A stretch of DNA of 64,000 nucleotides, taken from assembly GCA_035518375.1 (NCBI GenBank), contig DATIXQ010000141.1, forward strand, positions 46,867 to 110,866. The letters are read 5' to 3'. Below are positions 44,163 to 52,171 of this stretch, one piece after another. Origin of the DNA: DATJLY01 sp035518375 (lineage in GTDB: Bacteria > Pseudomonadota > Alphaproteobacteria > ATCC43930 > CGMCC-115725). The translations under genes and the position numbers were made by a program. The stretch's first letter is position 1, and each line of letters starts with the position of its first letter. A model generated the notes under the pieces. It was not told where the DNA came from. It saw only the letters and a list, made by a program, of their open reading frames with translations, and searched no databases.

Positions 44163-44999
44163 ATGCCAGCGGAGAGCAAATACGAGACGGTCCTTATCGA
44201 GAAGGAAGACCGCATCGCGTACGTCATCCTGAACCGGCCCGAGAAGCGCAACGCCATGAGCCCGCAGCTCCATCGCGACATGGACGCGGCCTTGGACGAC
44301 GTGGCCGATGACCCCGACACCGACGTGCTCGTGCTGACCGGCGCCGGCGAAGCATGGTGCGCGGGCCAGGACCTCCGCCTCTTCTTCCGTGAGGGCGACA
44401 AGAACCCGGCCTCGATGCGCAAGGCGCGCGCGGCTTCGCACTCCTGGCGCTGGCAAAAACTCTCGACCTTTCCGAAGCCGACCATCGCCATGATCAACGG
44501 CTACTGCTTCGGCGGCGCCTTCACGCAGGCCTGCGCGTGCGACTTCGCGATCTGCGCCGACGACGCGATTTTCGGCCTGTCCGAGGTGAACTGGGGCATC
44601 CTGCCGGGCGGCATCGTGTCATGGAACGTGGCGCAGACATTGAATTTCCGCGACGCGCTCTATTACGCCATGACGGGCGACACGTTCGACGGCAAGAAGG
44701 CGCAGGCGATGGGCTTCGTCAATTTCTCGGTGCCGCGCGCGGAATTGAAGGCGGCCGTCGTCAAGCTCGCGAAGAAGCTCCAGGAGAAGAGCCCGGCGGC
44801 GATGCGCTACACCAAGGACGCGATCCGCGCCGTCCGCACCATGAGCGAGCCGCAGGCGGTCGACTACCTGAACGCAAAGAGCGACGCGCTCCGCTTCAGC
44901 GACCGCGAGCACAGCCGCGAGAAGGGCATGCGGCAGTTCCTCGACGAGAAGACCTATCGCCCCGGCTTTACCCAGTTCGATCGCGAGGGCAAGGAATAA
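44163..44999 (+). CDS. ech: p-Hydroxycinnamoyl-CoA hydratase/lyase
   Basis: 278-aa crotonase-fold enzyme converting feruloyl- or coumaroyl-CoA to vanillin or 4-hydroxybenzaldehyde plus acetyl-CoA. It closely follows the pattern of the characterised enzyme: AYVILNRPEKRNAMSPQL, VLVLTGAGEAWCAGQDL, FPKPTIAMINGYCFGGAF, ICADDAIFGLSEVNWGILPG with the catalytic Glu, YYAMTGDTFDGKKA and the ending KGMRQFLDEKTYRPG. ATG 44163 has GAGGGAGA upstream and is preferred to the in-frame ATG at 44103. Divergent from the acyl-CoA synthetase gene, giving the first two steps of a ferulate-type pathway. Confidence 0.88.
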   Translation: MPAESKYETVLIEKEDRIAYVILNRPEKRNAMSPQLHRDMDAALDDVADDPDTDVLVLTGAGEAWCAGQDLRLFFREGDKNPASMRKARAASHSWRWQKLSTFPKPTIAMINGYCFGGAFTQACACDFAICADDAIFGLSEVNWGILPGGIVSWNVAQTLNFRDALYYAMTGDTFDGKKAQAMGFVNFSVPRAELKAAVVKLAKKLQEKSPAAMRYTKDAIRAVRTMSEPQAVDYLNAKSDALRFSDREHSREKGMRQFLDEKTYRPGFTQFDREGKE

Positions 45000-45008
45000 G
45001 CGGCAGGC

Positions 45009-45419
45009 TCAGTCGTCGCCTGCAGTCTCGAGCGCGCGCTTGCGCTTCTCGATCCCGGCATCGTCCTTCAGCCCCTCTTCGGAGATGTCGAACCAGTTGC
45101 CTTCGATGTCGACGGCGCGGAATTCCGCATAGGGCCGGTCGCCGGGCCGCGCCTTCGGCGTCTCGACGCCCCATTTCTCGAGCTTCTTCACGATGTCGGC
45201 GCGGCTTTCGATGTTGAAGCCGAAATGGTTCAAGCCGACCGCGGCCTCGCCCTCGAGCCGGTGCGGCAGGATCGCGAGCATGAGATAGCCGTCGCTGAGG
45301 AAATAAGCGTTGCGGCCGGCGTGCTTCAACTCCATGTCGAACACGTTCATGTAGAAATCGGCGACCTTCTTCGGATCCCGCGCCATCAAGGCGAGATGAC
45401 GGATCTTCGGCTTCGCCAT
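45009..45419 (-). CDS. VOC-family protein (glyoxalase/dioxygenase superfamily)
   Basis: 136 aa, single vicinal-oxygen-chelate module. Metal-site candidates: His in IRHLALMARD near residue 8, His in GLNHFGFNI near 65 and Glu in AVDIEGNWFDI near 107. The ending NWFDISEEG is typical. Small VOC proteins in such clusters act as isomerases, hydrolase-like or ring-cleavage helpers; activity not known. GGAGG precedes the ATG. Divergent from an amidohydrolase gene across an 85-base gap with a palindrome. Confidence 0.82.
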   Translation of the reverse strand: MAKPKIRHLALMARDPKKVADFYMNVFDMELKHAGRNAYFLSDGYLMLAILPHRLEGEAAVGLNHFGFNIESRADIVKKLEKWGVETPKARPGDRPYAEFRAVDIEGNWFDISEEGLKDDAGIEKRKRALETAGDD

Positions 45420-45444
45420 GGTATCCTCCGGCGTTTGTCTCGCA

Positions 45445-45463
45445 GCTCACTCTAAGAGTGAGC
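45445..45463. promoter_or_regulatory. Perfect 19-base palindrome, possible operator
   Basis: GCTCACTCT (45445-45453), A, AGAGTGAGC (45455-45463), exact reverse complements, in the 85-base gap between the divergent VOC and amidohydrolase genes. The placement, 26 bases before one start and 42 before the other, suits a shared repressor or activator site. The regulator is unknown. Confidence 0.55.
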
Positions 45464-45504
45464 CATGCTAATGTCCATCGCAAGGCACCACACGAGGGAG
45501 CATC

Positions 45505-46452
45505 ATGCCCGCCGCGTCGCAAATCATCGACACGCATCACCATCTCTGCCCGGTTTCCTATCTCGAAATGGTGAAACGTAAGACCGGCATCCACCCCTAC
45601 GCCGAGCAGGTTTTGCGCCGCGGCAGCGCGGAGAAGTCGCTCGAAGACATGGACCGCGCCGGCGTCACGCGCTCGATCATGTCGCTGACGACGCCGGGCG
45701 TGTGGTTCGGCGACGTCGCCGAGGGCCGCAAGCTCGCGCGCGAAGTCAACGAGCATTTCGCCAAGATCGTGGCCGACCATCCCGGCCGCTACGGCATGTT
45801 CGCGGCGATCCCGCTGCCCGATGTTGAAGGCTCGCTCAAGGAGATCGAGTACGCGCTCGACACGCTCAAGGCCGACGGGATCGGCCTGTTCACGAGCTAT
45901 GGCATGAAGCATCTGGGCGATGCCGCGTTCGCGCCGGTCTTCGCCGAGCTCAACCGCCGCAAGGCCGTGGTCTATACCCATCCGCTCAGGCCCGATTGCT
46001 GCGCACCGCTTCTGCCGGAAGTGTCGGAGGCGATCATCGAGTACGGCACCGACACGACGCGCACGATCGCGAGCCTCGTCTTCAGCGGCACGGCCGCGCG
46101 CTGCCCCGACATCCGCTTCCTCTTCTCGCACGCGGGCGGCACGATGCCGTTCTTGATCGGCCGCTTCGTCGGCCTCGCGCGCCAGCCGCAATTCGCTGCG
46201 CGCCTGCCGAACGGCCTCCTGCACGAGCTGCAGCGTTTCTATTACGACCTCGCGCAGGCCGCCAACCCAGGCGCCACGGCCTCGCTCATGAAGCTCGTGA
46301 AGATCAGCCAGGTACTTTTCGGCACCGACTATCCCTATTCAACCGCGGCCGAGCATGTCGAAGGGCTCGCCCAGTGCGGCTTCAGCGCCGACGAGGTGCG
46401 CGCGATCTACTACGACAACGCCGCGCGCATCCTGCCGCGCGTCAGGGGCTAG
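45505..46452 (+). CDS. Amidohydrolase-family protein
   Basis: 315-aa ACMSD-like member. Metal motifs: IDTHHHLCP near residue 9, YTHPLRPDCC near 158, FSHAGG near 209 and FGTDYPYS near 274. The stretch IRFLFSHAGGTMPFLIGRFV is typical of the decarboxylase subgroup. GAGGGAG precedes the ATG at 45505. It ends overlapping the convergent gene at 46449 by four bases. One of five such genes in the window. Confidence 0.88.
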   Translation: MPAASQIIDTHHHLCPVSYLEMVKRKTGIHPYAEQVLRRGSAEKSLEDMDRAGVTRSIMSLTTPGVWFGDVAEGRKLAREVNEHFAKIVADHPGRYGMFAAIPLPDVEGSLKEIEYALDTLKADGIGLFTSYGMKHLGDAAFAPVFAELNRRKAVVYTHPLRPDCCAPLLPEVSEAIIEYGTDTTRTIASLVFSGTAARCPDIRFLFSHAGGTMPFLIGRFVGLARQPQFAARLPNGLLHELQRFYYDLAQAANPGATASLMKLVKISQVLFGTDYPYSTAAEHVEGLAQCGFSADEVRAIYYDNAARILPRVRG

Positions 46453-47174
46453 GCGCGCCCGTAGGCCTTGTCGCCGGCCTCGGCGATGCCATTCATGTAG
46501 AGCTGCCACACGCTGAGATTAATCTCGCAGGCATGAATGGCGGCTTCTTCCATGCGGTACTCCTCGGCGAAGCGCGCGACCGCGCCCCAGCCGAGATTGG
46601 AGTGCTCGAGATCGGCTTCCTGGTGCACGTGCCAGAACTCCAGTTGCTCGTCCCTGAGACCGAAGAGCTCCGCCCATTGTCCCCGCTGCACCCAAGACCA
46701 GCCGTGCTCGCGCTGCGCGCCCTTGCCATACCCGGGCACATTGACGCGCTCGGCACACGTGTTGGCGACGATGCCCTCGAGCCAGTGCTTGCCGGTCATG
46801 AGCCCGTCCCACGCGGCCCAGGCGATCTCGGTCGTCGGAATGGGCTTCTCGGCGCGGATTTCCTCGACCGGCAGGCCGATCGCGACGCCCATTTCCTCCA
46901 TGATCTGCCAGTGCGGCTTGCCGCCGGCGAACTCGTTGTCGGCAATCACCTCCTGGGTGCACGCCTTCAAAATGCTCATGCGCGTATCCCAATCGGGGCA
47001 GTTGGTGGCGACGCGCAGCTTCAGGACCGAGTTGCGCTGGCGCGTGTTGAGGCGGTGCTGCTTCACGAACATCTTGCCGCGGCCCTTGGTCATGGGCTCG
47101 GTGAAGAAGAGCACGCGGCCGACATGCGCATCGACCACTTCGTCCATTTTCTTGAGCACGAGATCGGACTTCAT
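46449..47174 (-). CDS. Iron-containing redox enzyme-like protein (PqqC/TenA fold)
   Basis: 241-aa all-helical protein. The pattern CTQEVIADNEFAGGKPHWQI near residue 69 and EFWHVHQEADLEHSNLGWGA near 180 matches heme-oxygenase-like di-iron or PqqC-type proteins: Glu and His residues lie on core helices in the positions expected for metal ligands. Function in this cluster unknown; related proteins oxidise or cleave small substrates. GAGGAGGG precedes the ATG. A TPP-enzyme gene follows upstream in the same direction, 9 bases away. Confidence 0.72.
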   Translation of the reverse strand: MKSDLVLKKMDEVVDAHVGRVLFFTEPMTKGRGKMFVKQHRLNTRQRNSVLKLRVATNCPDWDTRMSILKACTQEVIADNEFAGGKPHWQIMEEMGVAIGLPVEEIRAEKPIPTTEIAWAAWDGLMTGKHWLEGIVANTCAERVNVPGYGKGAQREHGWSWVQRGQWAELFGLRDEQLEFWHVHQEADLEHSNLGWGAVARFAEEYRMEEAAIHACEINLSVWQLYMNGIAEAGDKAYGRA

Positions 47175-47183
47175 ATTCCCTCC

Positions 47184-48773
47184 TCAGTCATAGACGGTTT
47201 CGGAATAATGCGCGGCGTCCACCATCGCCTCGATCACGGTCGGCCCGTTCGCGCGGAGTGCCGCGCGTAGCGCGTCTTCGAGCGCGGCCGCGTTCGAGGC
47301 GGCAACGGCCGGGACGCCGAAATAATGCGCCGGCGGCGGCGACGGGTCCAGCGCCGTGCCGACATAAGGATAGGCGCGGCGCTCCTGCTTCACCTTGATG
47401 AGGGCGAGCCAGTTGTCGTCGAGCACGACGATCGGAAGCACAAGCCCAAGCCGGCGCGCCACCGCGACTTCGCCGCACGTCATTTGGAAGCAGCCATCGC
47501 CGATGATGGCGACGACCGGCAGATCAGGCCGCGCGAGCTTGGCCGCGATCGCGGCGGGCAGGCCAAAGCCCATCGACGACCAGTTGTTCGTGAGGAGGAA
47601 TGTCCCCGCTGCGTGCGCCAGCCATTGCGAGGCGATCTGGTGCGTATGGGCGCCGACATCGAAGGCGAGGATTCCCTCGCGCGGCAACACGCGGCGCACC
47701 ACGTCGATCGCCTGGTGCGGGGCGAAGCGGTTCGTGGGCGGACGCAAGGACGCCTGGAAGGCCGCGCGGTGCGCGGAGATCTCGTCGTCGTGCCAGTCGT
47801 TCGTGCTTTCGCCGTCGAGGGCAGCGAGCGAATGGTCGAGCCGCCCGATCACGTCCCCCGCGATCGCCACGGTTCCGTCCGTATCGGCACGCTCGATCGC
47901 GACGTGAAGGAGCGGCCGGTCGCCGATCCATGCCTCGTATTCGACCTCGGCCGTGTCGTAGCCGATGCCGACGATGAGATCGGCGCGTTTCAGGAACGCG
48001 CGCTGCACCTGACGCCGCGCCCGCTCGATGCAGCCCAAGGACAAAGGGTGATCGTCGTCGATCATCCCCTTGGCCATCGCGGTCGTCGCGAACGGCATGC
48101 GGTGGTGCTCGACGAAGCGGCGCAGCGCATCGGAGCCGTTGAGCGTCCGCGCGCCCGCGCCGATGACAGCGACGGGTTTTCGCGCGCGGGCGATGATCTC
48201 GCGTGCCGTCCGAACGGCGTTTTCGCTCGGCCCAGCGAGCGGAGCCGGTTCCGGAATGGCGCATGGGGCTTCCGTCGCGGACGCGAGCGCCACGTCCTCC
48301 GGCAGATCGAGATGAACCGGGCCTTGCGGCTCGGCGAGCGCCAGCGCGATCGCATCGCTCACTGTCGCGGCAATCGTGCCCGAACGCAGCGGGAGCGTCG
48401 CCTTGGTGATCGGCCGCATCAGCGCGTGATGATCGATGTGCATCTGCACCCGGCGGCCATGCTGCGCCACCGGCACGTTGCAGGTGATGGCGATCATCGG
48501 CGAGCGGTCGAGAAAGGCGCAGCCGATACCGGTCGAAAGATTGGTGGCGCCAGGCCCATGCGTCGCGATGCAGAGGCCGGGACGGCCGGTCATGCGCCCG
48601 GTCACGTCGGCGGCGAACGCAGCCGAGCCTTCATGCGCCGTCAGGACGAAGCGCATTCCGCCGGCGCGCATCGCCTCCATGAGCGGCAGGACATTGCCGC
48701 TCGGGATGCCAAAGCCCGGCGAAATTCCGGCGGCTTTGAGCTGGCTCACGATGAGATCGGCGTTCGACGCCAT
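47184..48773 (-). CDS. Thiamine-diphosphate-dependent enzyme (acetolactate synthase-like)
   Basis: 529 aa with the three-domain layout of the POX/AHAS family. Pyr domain with the activating Glu in LTAHEGSAAFAADVTGR near residue 48, central domain near 190-320, and PP domain with the TPP motif GDGCFQMTCGEVAVA near 430 ending in VVLDDN. Substrates of the family range from pyruvate to benzoylformate and oxalyl-CoA; not resolvable here. The start ATG 48773 (MASNADLIVSQL) is chosen; the longer in-frame reading is antisense to the SDR gene. Divergent from that SDR gene with a 70-base gap. Confidence 0.88.
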   Translation of the reverse strand: MASNADLIVSQLKAAGISPGFGIPSGNVLPLMEAMRAGGMRFVLTAHEGSAAFAADVTGRMTGRPGLCIATHGPGATNLSTGIGCAFLDRSPMIAITCNVPVAQHGRRVQMHIDHHALMRPITKATLPLRSGTIAATVSDAIALALAEPQGPVHLDLPEDVALASATEAPCAIPEPAPLAGPSENAVRTAREIIARARKPVAVIGAGARTLNGSDALRRFVEHHRMPFATTAMAKGMIDDDHPLSLGCIERARRQVQRAFLKRADLIVGIGYDTAEVEYEAWIGDRPLLHVAIERADTDGTVAIAGDVIGRLDHSLAALDGESTNDWHDDEISAHRAAFQASLRPPTNRFAPHQAIDVVRRVLPREGILAFDVGAHTHQIASQWLAHAAGTFLLTNNWSSMGFGLPAAIAAKLARPDLPVVAIIGDGCFQMTCGEVAVARRLGLVLPIVVLDDNWLALIKVKQERRAYPYVGTALDPSPPPAHYFGVPAVAASNAAALEDALRAALRANGPTVIEAMVDAAHYSETVYD

Positions 48774-48843
48774 TTCCTGCGATGTTAGGCGGCGCAAAAA
48801 TGCGATACAAGCCGAGAGGGCACAAGATGAAGGGAGGTGCGCG

Positions 48844-49629
48844 ATGGAGCTTGGCTTGGCGGGCCGCCGCGTGCTGGTGACAGGCGGATCGCAGGGAATC
48901 GGCTTCGCGGTTGCGCGCGGCTTCCTTGCCGAAGGCGCGAGCGTCACGATCGTCGCGCGCGATCCCGCGCGGCTTGCGGCGGCGGTCGAGCGGCTCGCGC
49001 GCGAGGCGCCGGGCCGGATCGCGAGCCATGCGAGCGACCTCGCGCAGCGCGGCGCGCCCGAGGCCGTGGCCGAGGCACATGGCGATTGCGACATCCTCGT
49101 CAACAATGCCGGCGCCATTCCGACCGGCGACCTCATGGAGATCGACGAGGCGCGCTGGCGTGCGGCGTGGGACCTCAAAGTATTCGGCTACATCAACCTG
49201 ACGCGCGCGGTCTATCGCCGGATGCGCGGCACAGGAAAGAAGGTCATCGTCAACGTCATCGGCACCGGAGCCGAGCGGCCGCAATGGCGCTATGTGTGCG
49301 GCAACGCCGCCAACATCGCCTTGAACGGCTTCACGCGCTCCTTGGGCGGGCGCAGCCTCGACGATGGCATCCGCGTCGTCGGCGTCAATCCCGGCGCGGT
49401 CGACACCGAGCGCTGGCGCGGCATCCACCAGGCGCGCGCCGCCAAGACTCTGGGCGATCCCGCGCGTTGGCAGGAGCTGCTGTCGGCCGACCGGCCGGAA
49501 GGCCGCGCCGCCACGCCCGAGGAGATCGCCAACGTGGTGCTGTTCCTCGCGTCCGACCGCGCGCGCTGGATCTGCGGCGAGGTCGTCAATGTCGATGGCG
49601 GCGCGCTCTTCCGCGAAAACAACTTCTGA
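48844..49629 (+). CDS. SDR-family oxidoreductase with altered catalytic motif
   Basis: 261 aa. Rossmann motif VTGGSQGIGFAVA near residue 13, NNAGAIPTGDL near 87. The usual Ser plus YxxxK is replaced: NVIGTGAERPQWRYVCGNAA has Tyr followed by Asn at the Lys position. A recognised SDR subgroup has this YxxGN-like pattern. The C-terminal RWICGEVVNVDGGALF is standard. AGGGAGGTG lies directly upstream of the ATG, a strong site. Divergent from the TPP enzyme gene. Confidence 0.87.
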   Translation: MELGLAGRRVLVTGGSQGIGFAVARGFLAEGASVTIVARDPARLAAAVERLAREAPGRIASHASDLAQRGAPEAVAEAHGDCDILVNNAGAIPTGDLMEIDEARWRAAWDLKVFGYINLTRAVYRRMRGTGKKVIVNVIGTGAERPQWRYVCGNAANIALNGFTRSLGGRSLDDGIRVVGVNPGAVDTERWRGIHQARAAKTLGDPARWQELLSADRPEGRAATPEEIANVVLFLASDRARWICGEVVNVDGGALFRENNF

Positions 49630-49683
49630 CGCTTGCGGCCCGCGCGTGCGGAGCCGATGATCGTGCGAGAGTGAGGTTCATCG

Positions 49684-50196
49684 ATGCGCAGGTTGACGGC
49701 GGCCGCGTTCCTTCTCGTCTTGGCGCTTACGGGCTGCTTCCAATTGACGGGACGCACGAGCGAGGCGCGCAGCGACGAGCAGGCCGCATGGGCCCGTTGC
49801 GAACAGCAGCGCGAGATCGGGCGCCTCAGAACGCATGTCGCCGCGGTCGATTGCGCGGTGAAGCCCGTGCTCGCGGCCTATGAGGATGCCGCCTATCCTT
49901 TCATGGACATCGTCTATGTCTCGATCCAGGCGCGGCGCAGAGGAGCCCAACGCGTCGATGCCGGCGAGATAAGCGAGCAGCAGTACCGGCGCGACGTGAC
50001 GGCGCTCGAAGGGCGGCTCGCCGCCGAGGAGAAGCGGCGGAACGACATCCAGCTCTTTGGCGGCCGCGCGACGCCCACCCCGCCGGAACAACTGGTCGGC
50101 GGCCTGCCCTCCTTCGCACCCGAGGCGCGCGCGTCCGCGCCGGCGCCGACCGCCAACGGCTGCGTGCCCCTCGGCGCGATCAAGAGTTGCAACTAG
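49684..50196 (+). CDS. Putative lipoprotein of unknown function
   Basis: 170 aa. Signal peptide with a lipobox, FLLVLALTGC, Cys near residue 18. The mature part is helical (AWARCEQQREIGRLRTHVAA; ISEQQYRRDVTALEGRLAAE) with a Pro/Ala-rich tail ending in GCVPLGAIKSCN. Four cysteines in the mature part could pair. Probably envelope-attached. Starts 54 bases after the SDR gene and may be co-transcribed. No function recognised. Confidence 0.7.
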   Translation: MRRLTAAAFLLVLALTGCFQLTGRTSEARSDEQAAWARCEQQREIGRLRTHVAAVDCAVKPVLAAYEDAAYPFMDIVYVSIQARRRGAQRVDAGEISEQQYRRDVTALEGRLAAEEKRRNDIQLFGGRATPTPPEQLVGGLPSFAPEARASAPAPTANGCVPLGAIKSCN

Positions 50197-50220
50197 CGCG
50201 TTACCTCAACCAACGGGGTT

Positions 50221-50265
50221 GCGAGCGCAGCAGATTGCTTCGTCGCTTTGCTCCTCGCAATGACA
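50221..50265. repeat. Dispersed palindromic repeat, partial copy
   Basis: Contains GATTGCTTCGTCGC followed by CTCCTCGCAATGACA, shared with the copies at 59065-59133 and 60786-60860. The left arm is degenerate here (GCGAGCGCAGCA). Lies between a lipoprotein gene and a convergent gene. Confidence 0.7.
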
Positions 50266-50271
50266 ACGCTT

Positions 50272-50748
50272 CTAATGCGGCAGGTCGGAGCTCCATGCGT
50301 CGACCGCGCATTTCCAGCTGCCGTCCGCCTGTTTCTTCCAGACCTCGAGATACTTGCCCTCGTCCTTGATCTCGTTGCCGTTGGGATCGGAGAAGCTGAG
50401 CTGGTAGGCGCCGTGCGCGTAGCCGAGATCGCCCGAGCGCGCGACCTCGACCTTGGCGGCATGCCAGCCGATCTTGAGTTCGGGCAGGATCATGATCTGG
50501 CCAATGACGTTGCCGATGTCGGCCTTCGACGTCGCAGCCTTGTCGTTGGGCGGCAGGAGCACGGCGTCCTCGGTATAGAAGGCGAGCCAGGCGCCGACCT
50601 GCTTCGTTTGCGCCGCCTTGGCCCAATCCTCGTCGGCCTTGCGGATCGCCGCTTCGTCCTTCGCGCGCGTGTCCGCCTGCTGCGCCAGCGCCGGACCCGC
50701 GGCGACAACCGCGAGCGCGGCGTAAAGCGCGGCGCGACGCACGATCAT
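50272..50748 (-). CDS. Exported DUF4440/SnoaL-like protein
   Basis: 158 aa with a signal peptide (IVRRAALYAALAVVAAGPAL, cut after LAQ). The mature domain is NTF2-like: IRKADEDWAKAAQTKQVGAW, FYTEDAVLLPPNDKAA and WKCAVDAWSSDLPH. ATG 50748 is used because AAGAGGG sits nine bases before it; a second ATG at 50757 lies right against that site. Related periplasmic proteins are annotated SgcJ/EcaC-like, with no defined reaction. Same direction as the large VOC protein gene upstream, 29 bases apart. Confidence 0.8.
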   Translation of the reverse strand: MIVRRAALYAALAVVAAGPALAQQADTRAKDEAAIRKADEDWAKAAQTKQVGAWLAFYTEDAVLLPPNDKAATSKADIGNVIGQIMILPELKIGWHAAKVEVARSGDLGYAHGAYQLSFSDPNGNEIKDEGKYLEVWKKQADGSWKCAVDAWSSDLPH

Positions 50749-50777
50749 CGTGACCATCCCTCTTGTCGCCGCACCCA

Positions 50778-52001
50778 TCATCCGAGCGGGCCTTGGAACA
50801 CCGGACCGCAATAGGTGTCGGAGAGCGCGGGCAGATGCTCCGGCCAGTTGGCGTTGTCGATCTTGCGCCGCGCCTCGGCCGGGCGCGGACGGCCGTCCCA
50901 GCCGATCTGCTCCATATAGTAATAGAGCTGGACCGCGTGGCCTTCGGGATCGAGCGCGAAGGCGGAATAGTCGATGCCGGGGAACAGCTCCGGCGGCAAG
51001 TATTTGATCGTGACGCCATGCTTGCCAAGGAAATCGACCGCGTCCTTGAGCTGGCGGTAGGAGCCGACCTGCATGCCGTAGGACATGCAGAGAGAGTCGG
51101 CGCGCAAGCCCAGCTTTTCGCGCAGTGCGATCGGATAAAGCGCGATCGAGTGATGCTCGGTGTTGCAGCGGAAGAAGAGCGCACGATGGCCCTGCCAGGA
51201 AATCTCCTCGGTGAGGGTGAAGCCCATCGTCTCCGCATAGAAACGCGCCGCGGCATCGACATCGGGCGCGAAGAGCCGGATCGGGCCGTTGCGCACGACG
51301 CGGAACGGGCGCGGCAGCTTGATCCCCGCGACGTCGTAGCGCGGCTCGCCGAACGGACGCTGATGCAGCCCCTGGCGCATATCGAGCCCGCCCTCGATCG
51401 CGGCGCGCGCCATCGGGAAATCGGGCTCGGCTGCGCCGTCGACCGGCGGCAACTGATCGCCGTTGGGGCAGATCGGAATGGGCTTCGACACGCCATCCCA
51501 GCCGATTTGATCGAGCCCGTAATAGATCTCGTTCGAGATCGCGCTCGTGTCGGTGACGGTGAAGTTCCAGTTGGCGCCACGCGCATCGCGCCCGCCCGGG
51601 CGCGCGATGCGCACCTGGTTCTCGGTGAGCCAACGGCGGCCTTCCGTCACCTCGCGCAAGGTCGCGACCTGCCACGCCATGTGGCTGATCCATTCGGTGC
51701 CCGGCGCCTTCGGCTGGTTCGCCGCCTTGAAGGCCCAGTGCGGGAACAGCACGACGGAATGGTGGTCGGCGCCGACGCGCAGGAAATAACCGTTCGGGTC
51801 CTTCCCTTCGGCGCTCGTCACCTTGAACTGCTGGCCGAAATCGACGGTGTCGGTCTGCGGCAAGCCAAGGAGGTCGCTGTAGAAATGGAGCGCCTTCTCC
51901 TGGTCGGCGACGTTGAAGCCGAAATGCCCCAGGCGCAACACGCGGAAGGGCCGCGCCATCCGGATGCCGCCCACGTCATAGGTCGCTTCGATCGTCGCCA
52001 T
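50778..52001 (-). CDS. Double-VOC protein, extradiol-dioxygenase-like
   Basis: 407 aa made of two halves, each a pair of VOC modules. First half: VLRLGHFGFNVADQEKALHF near residue 22, DHHSVVLFP near 80, and a candidate metal Glu in NEIYYGLDQIGWDG. Second half: a corresponding HHSIALYP and HAVQLYYYMEQIGWDG, where the Glu position is Gln, so one site may be inactive. Layout resembles extradiol ring-cleavage dioxygenases of the 2,3-dihydroxybiphenyl type. The IS1595 element begins 103 bases before the start codon and may have separated the gene from upstream control sites. Confidence 0.8.
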   Translation of the reverse strand: MATIEATYDVGGIRMARPFRVLRLGHFGFNVADQEKALHFYSDLLGLPQTDTVDFGQQFKVTSAEGKDPNGYFLRVGADHHSVVLFPHWAFKAANQPKAPGTEWISHMAWQVATLREVTEGRRWLTENQVRIARPGGRDARGANWNFTVTDTSAISNEIYYGLDQIGWDGVSKPIPICPNGDQLPPVDGAAEPDFPMARAAIEGGLDMRQGLHQRPFGEPRYDVAGIKLPRPFRVVRNGPIRLFAPDVDAAARFYAETMGFTLTEEISWQGHRALFFRCNTEHHSIALYPIALREKLGLRADSLCMSYGMQVGSYRQLKDAVDFLGKHGVTIKYLPPELFPGIDYSAFALDPEGHAVQLYYYMEQIGWDGRPRPAEARRKIDNANWPEHLPALSDTYCGPVFQGPLG

Positions 52002-52095
52002 GATGGTCTCCCTCGGTCTTTGGCGTCATTCTAATCCGGTCGGAGGGCTCGCCCAAGGGCCTGGGCCAAAAACTCAAACCATTGATATTAAGGGA

Positions 52096-52127
52096 TAAAA
52101 TTGGGGAATTATCCGGTTGACGTACCA
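52096..52127. repeat. Left target duplication and terminal inverted repeat of the IS1595 element
   Basis: TAAAATTG (52096-52103) is the target duplication. The inverted repeat runs 52104-52127, beginning GGGAATTATCCGG and ending GACGTACCA. It matches the right end at 22 of 24 positions. Confidence 0.92.
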
Positions 52128-52171
52128 CACTGGATAGGCTAGATTGGCTTCCAGAAACGAGGAAGCACGTC

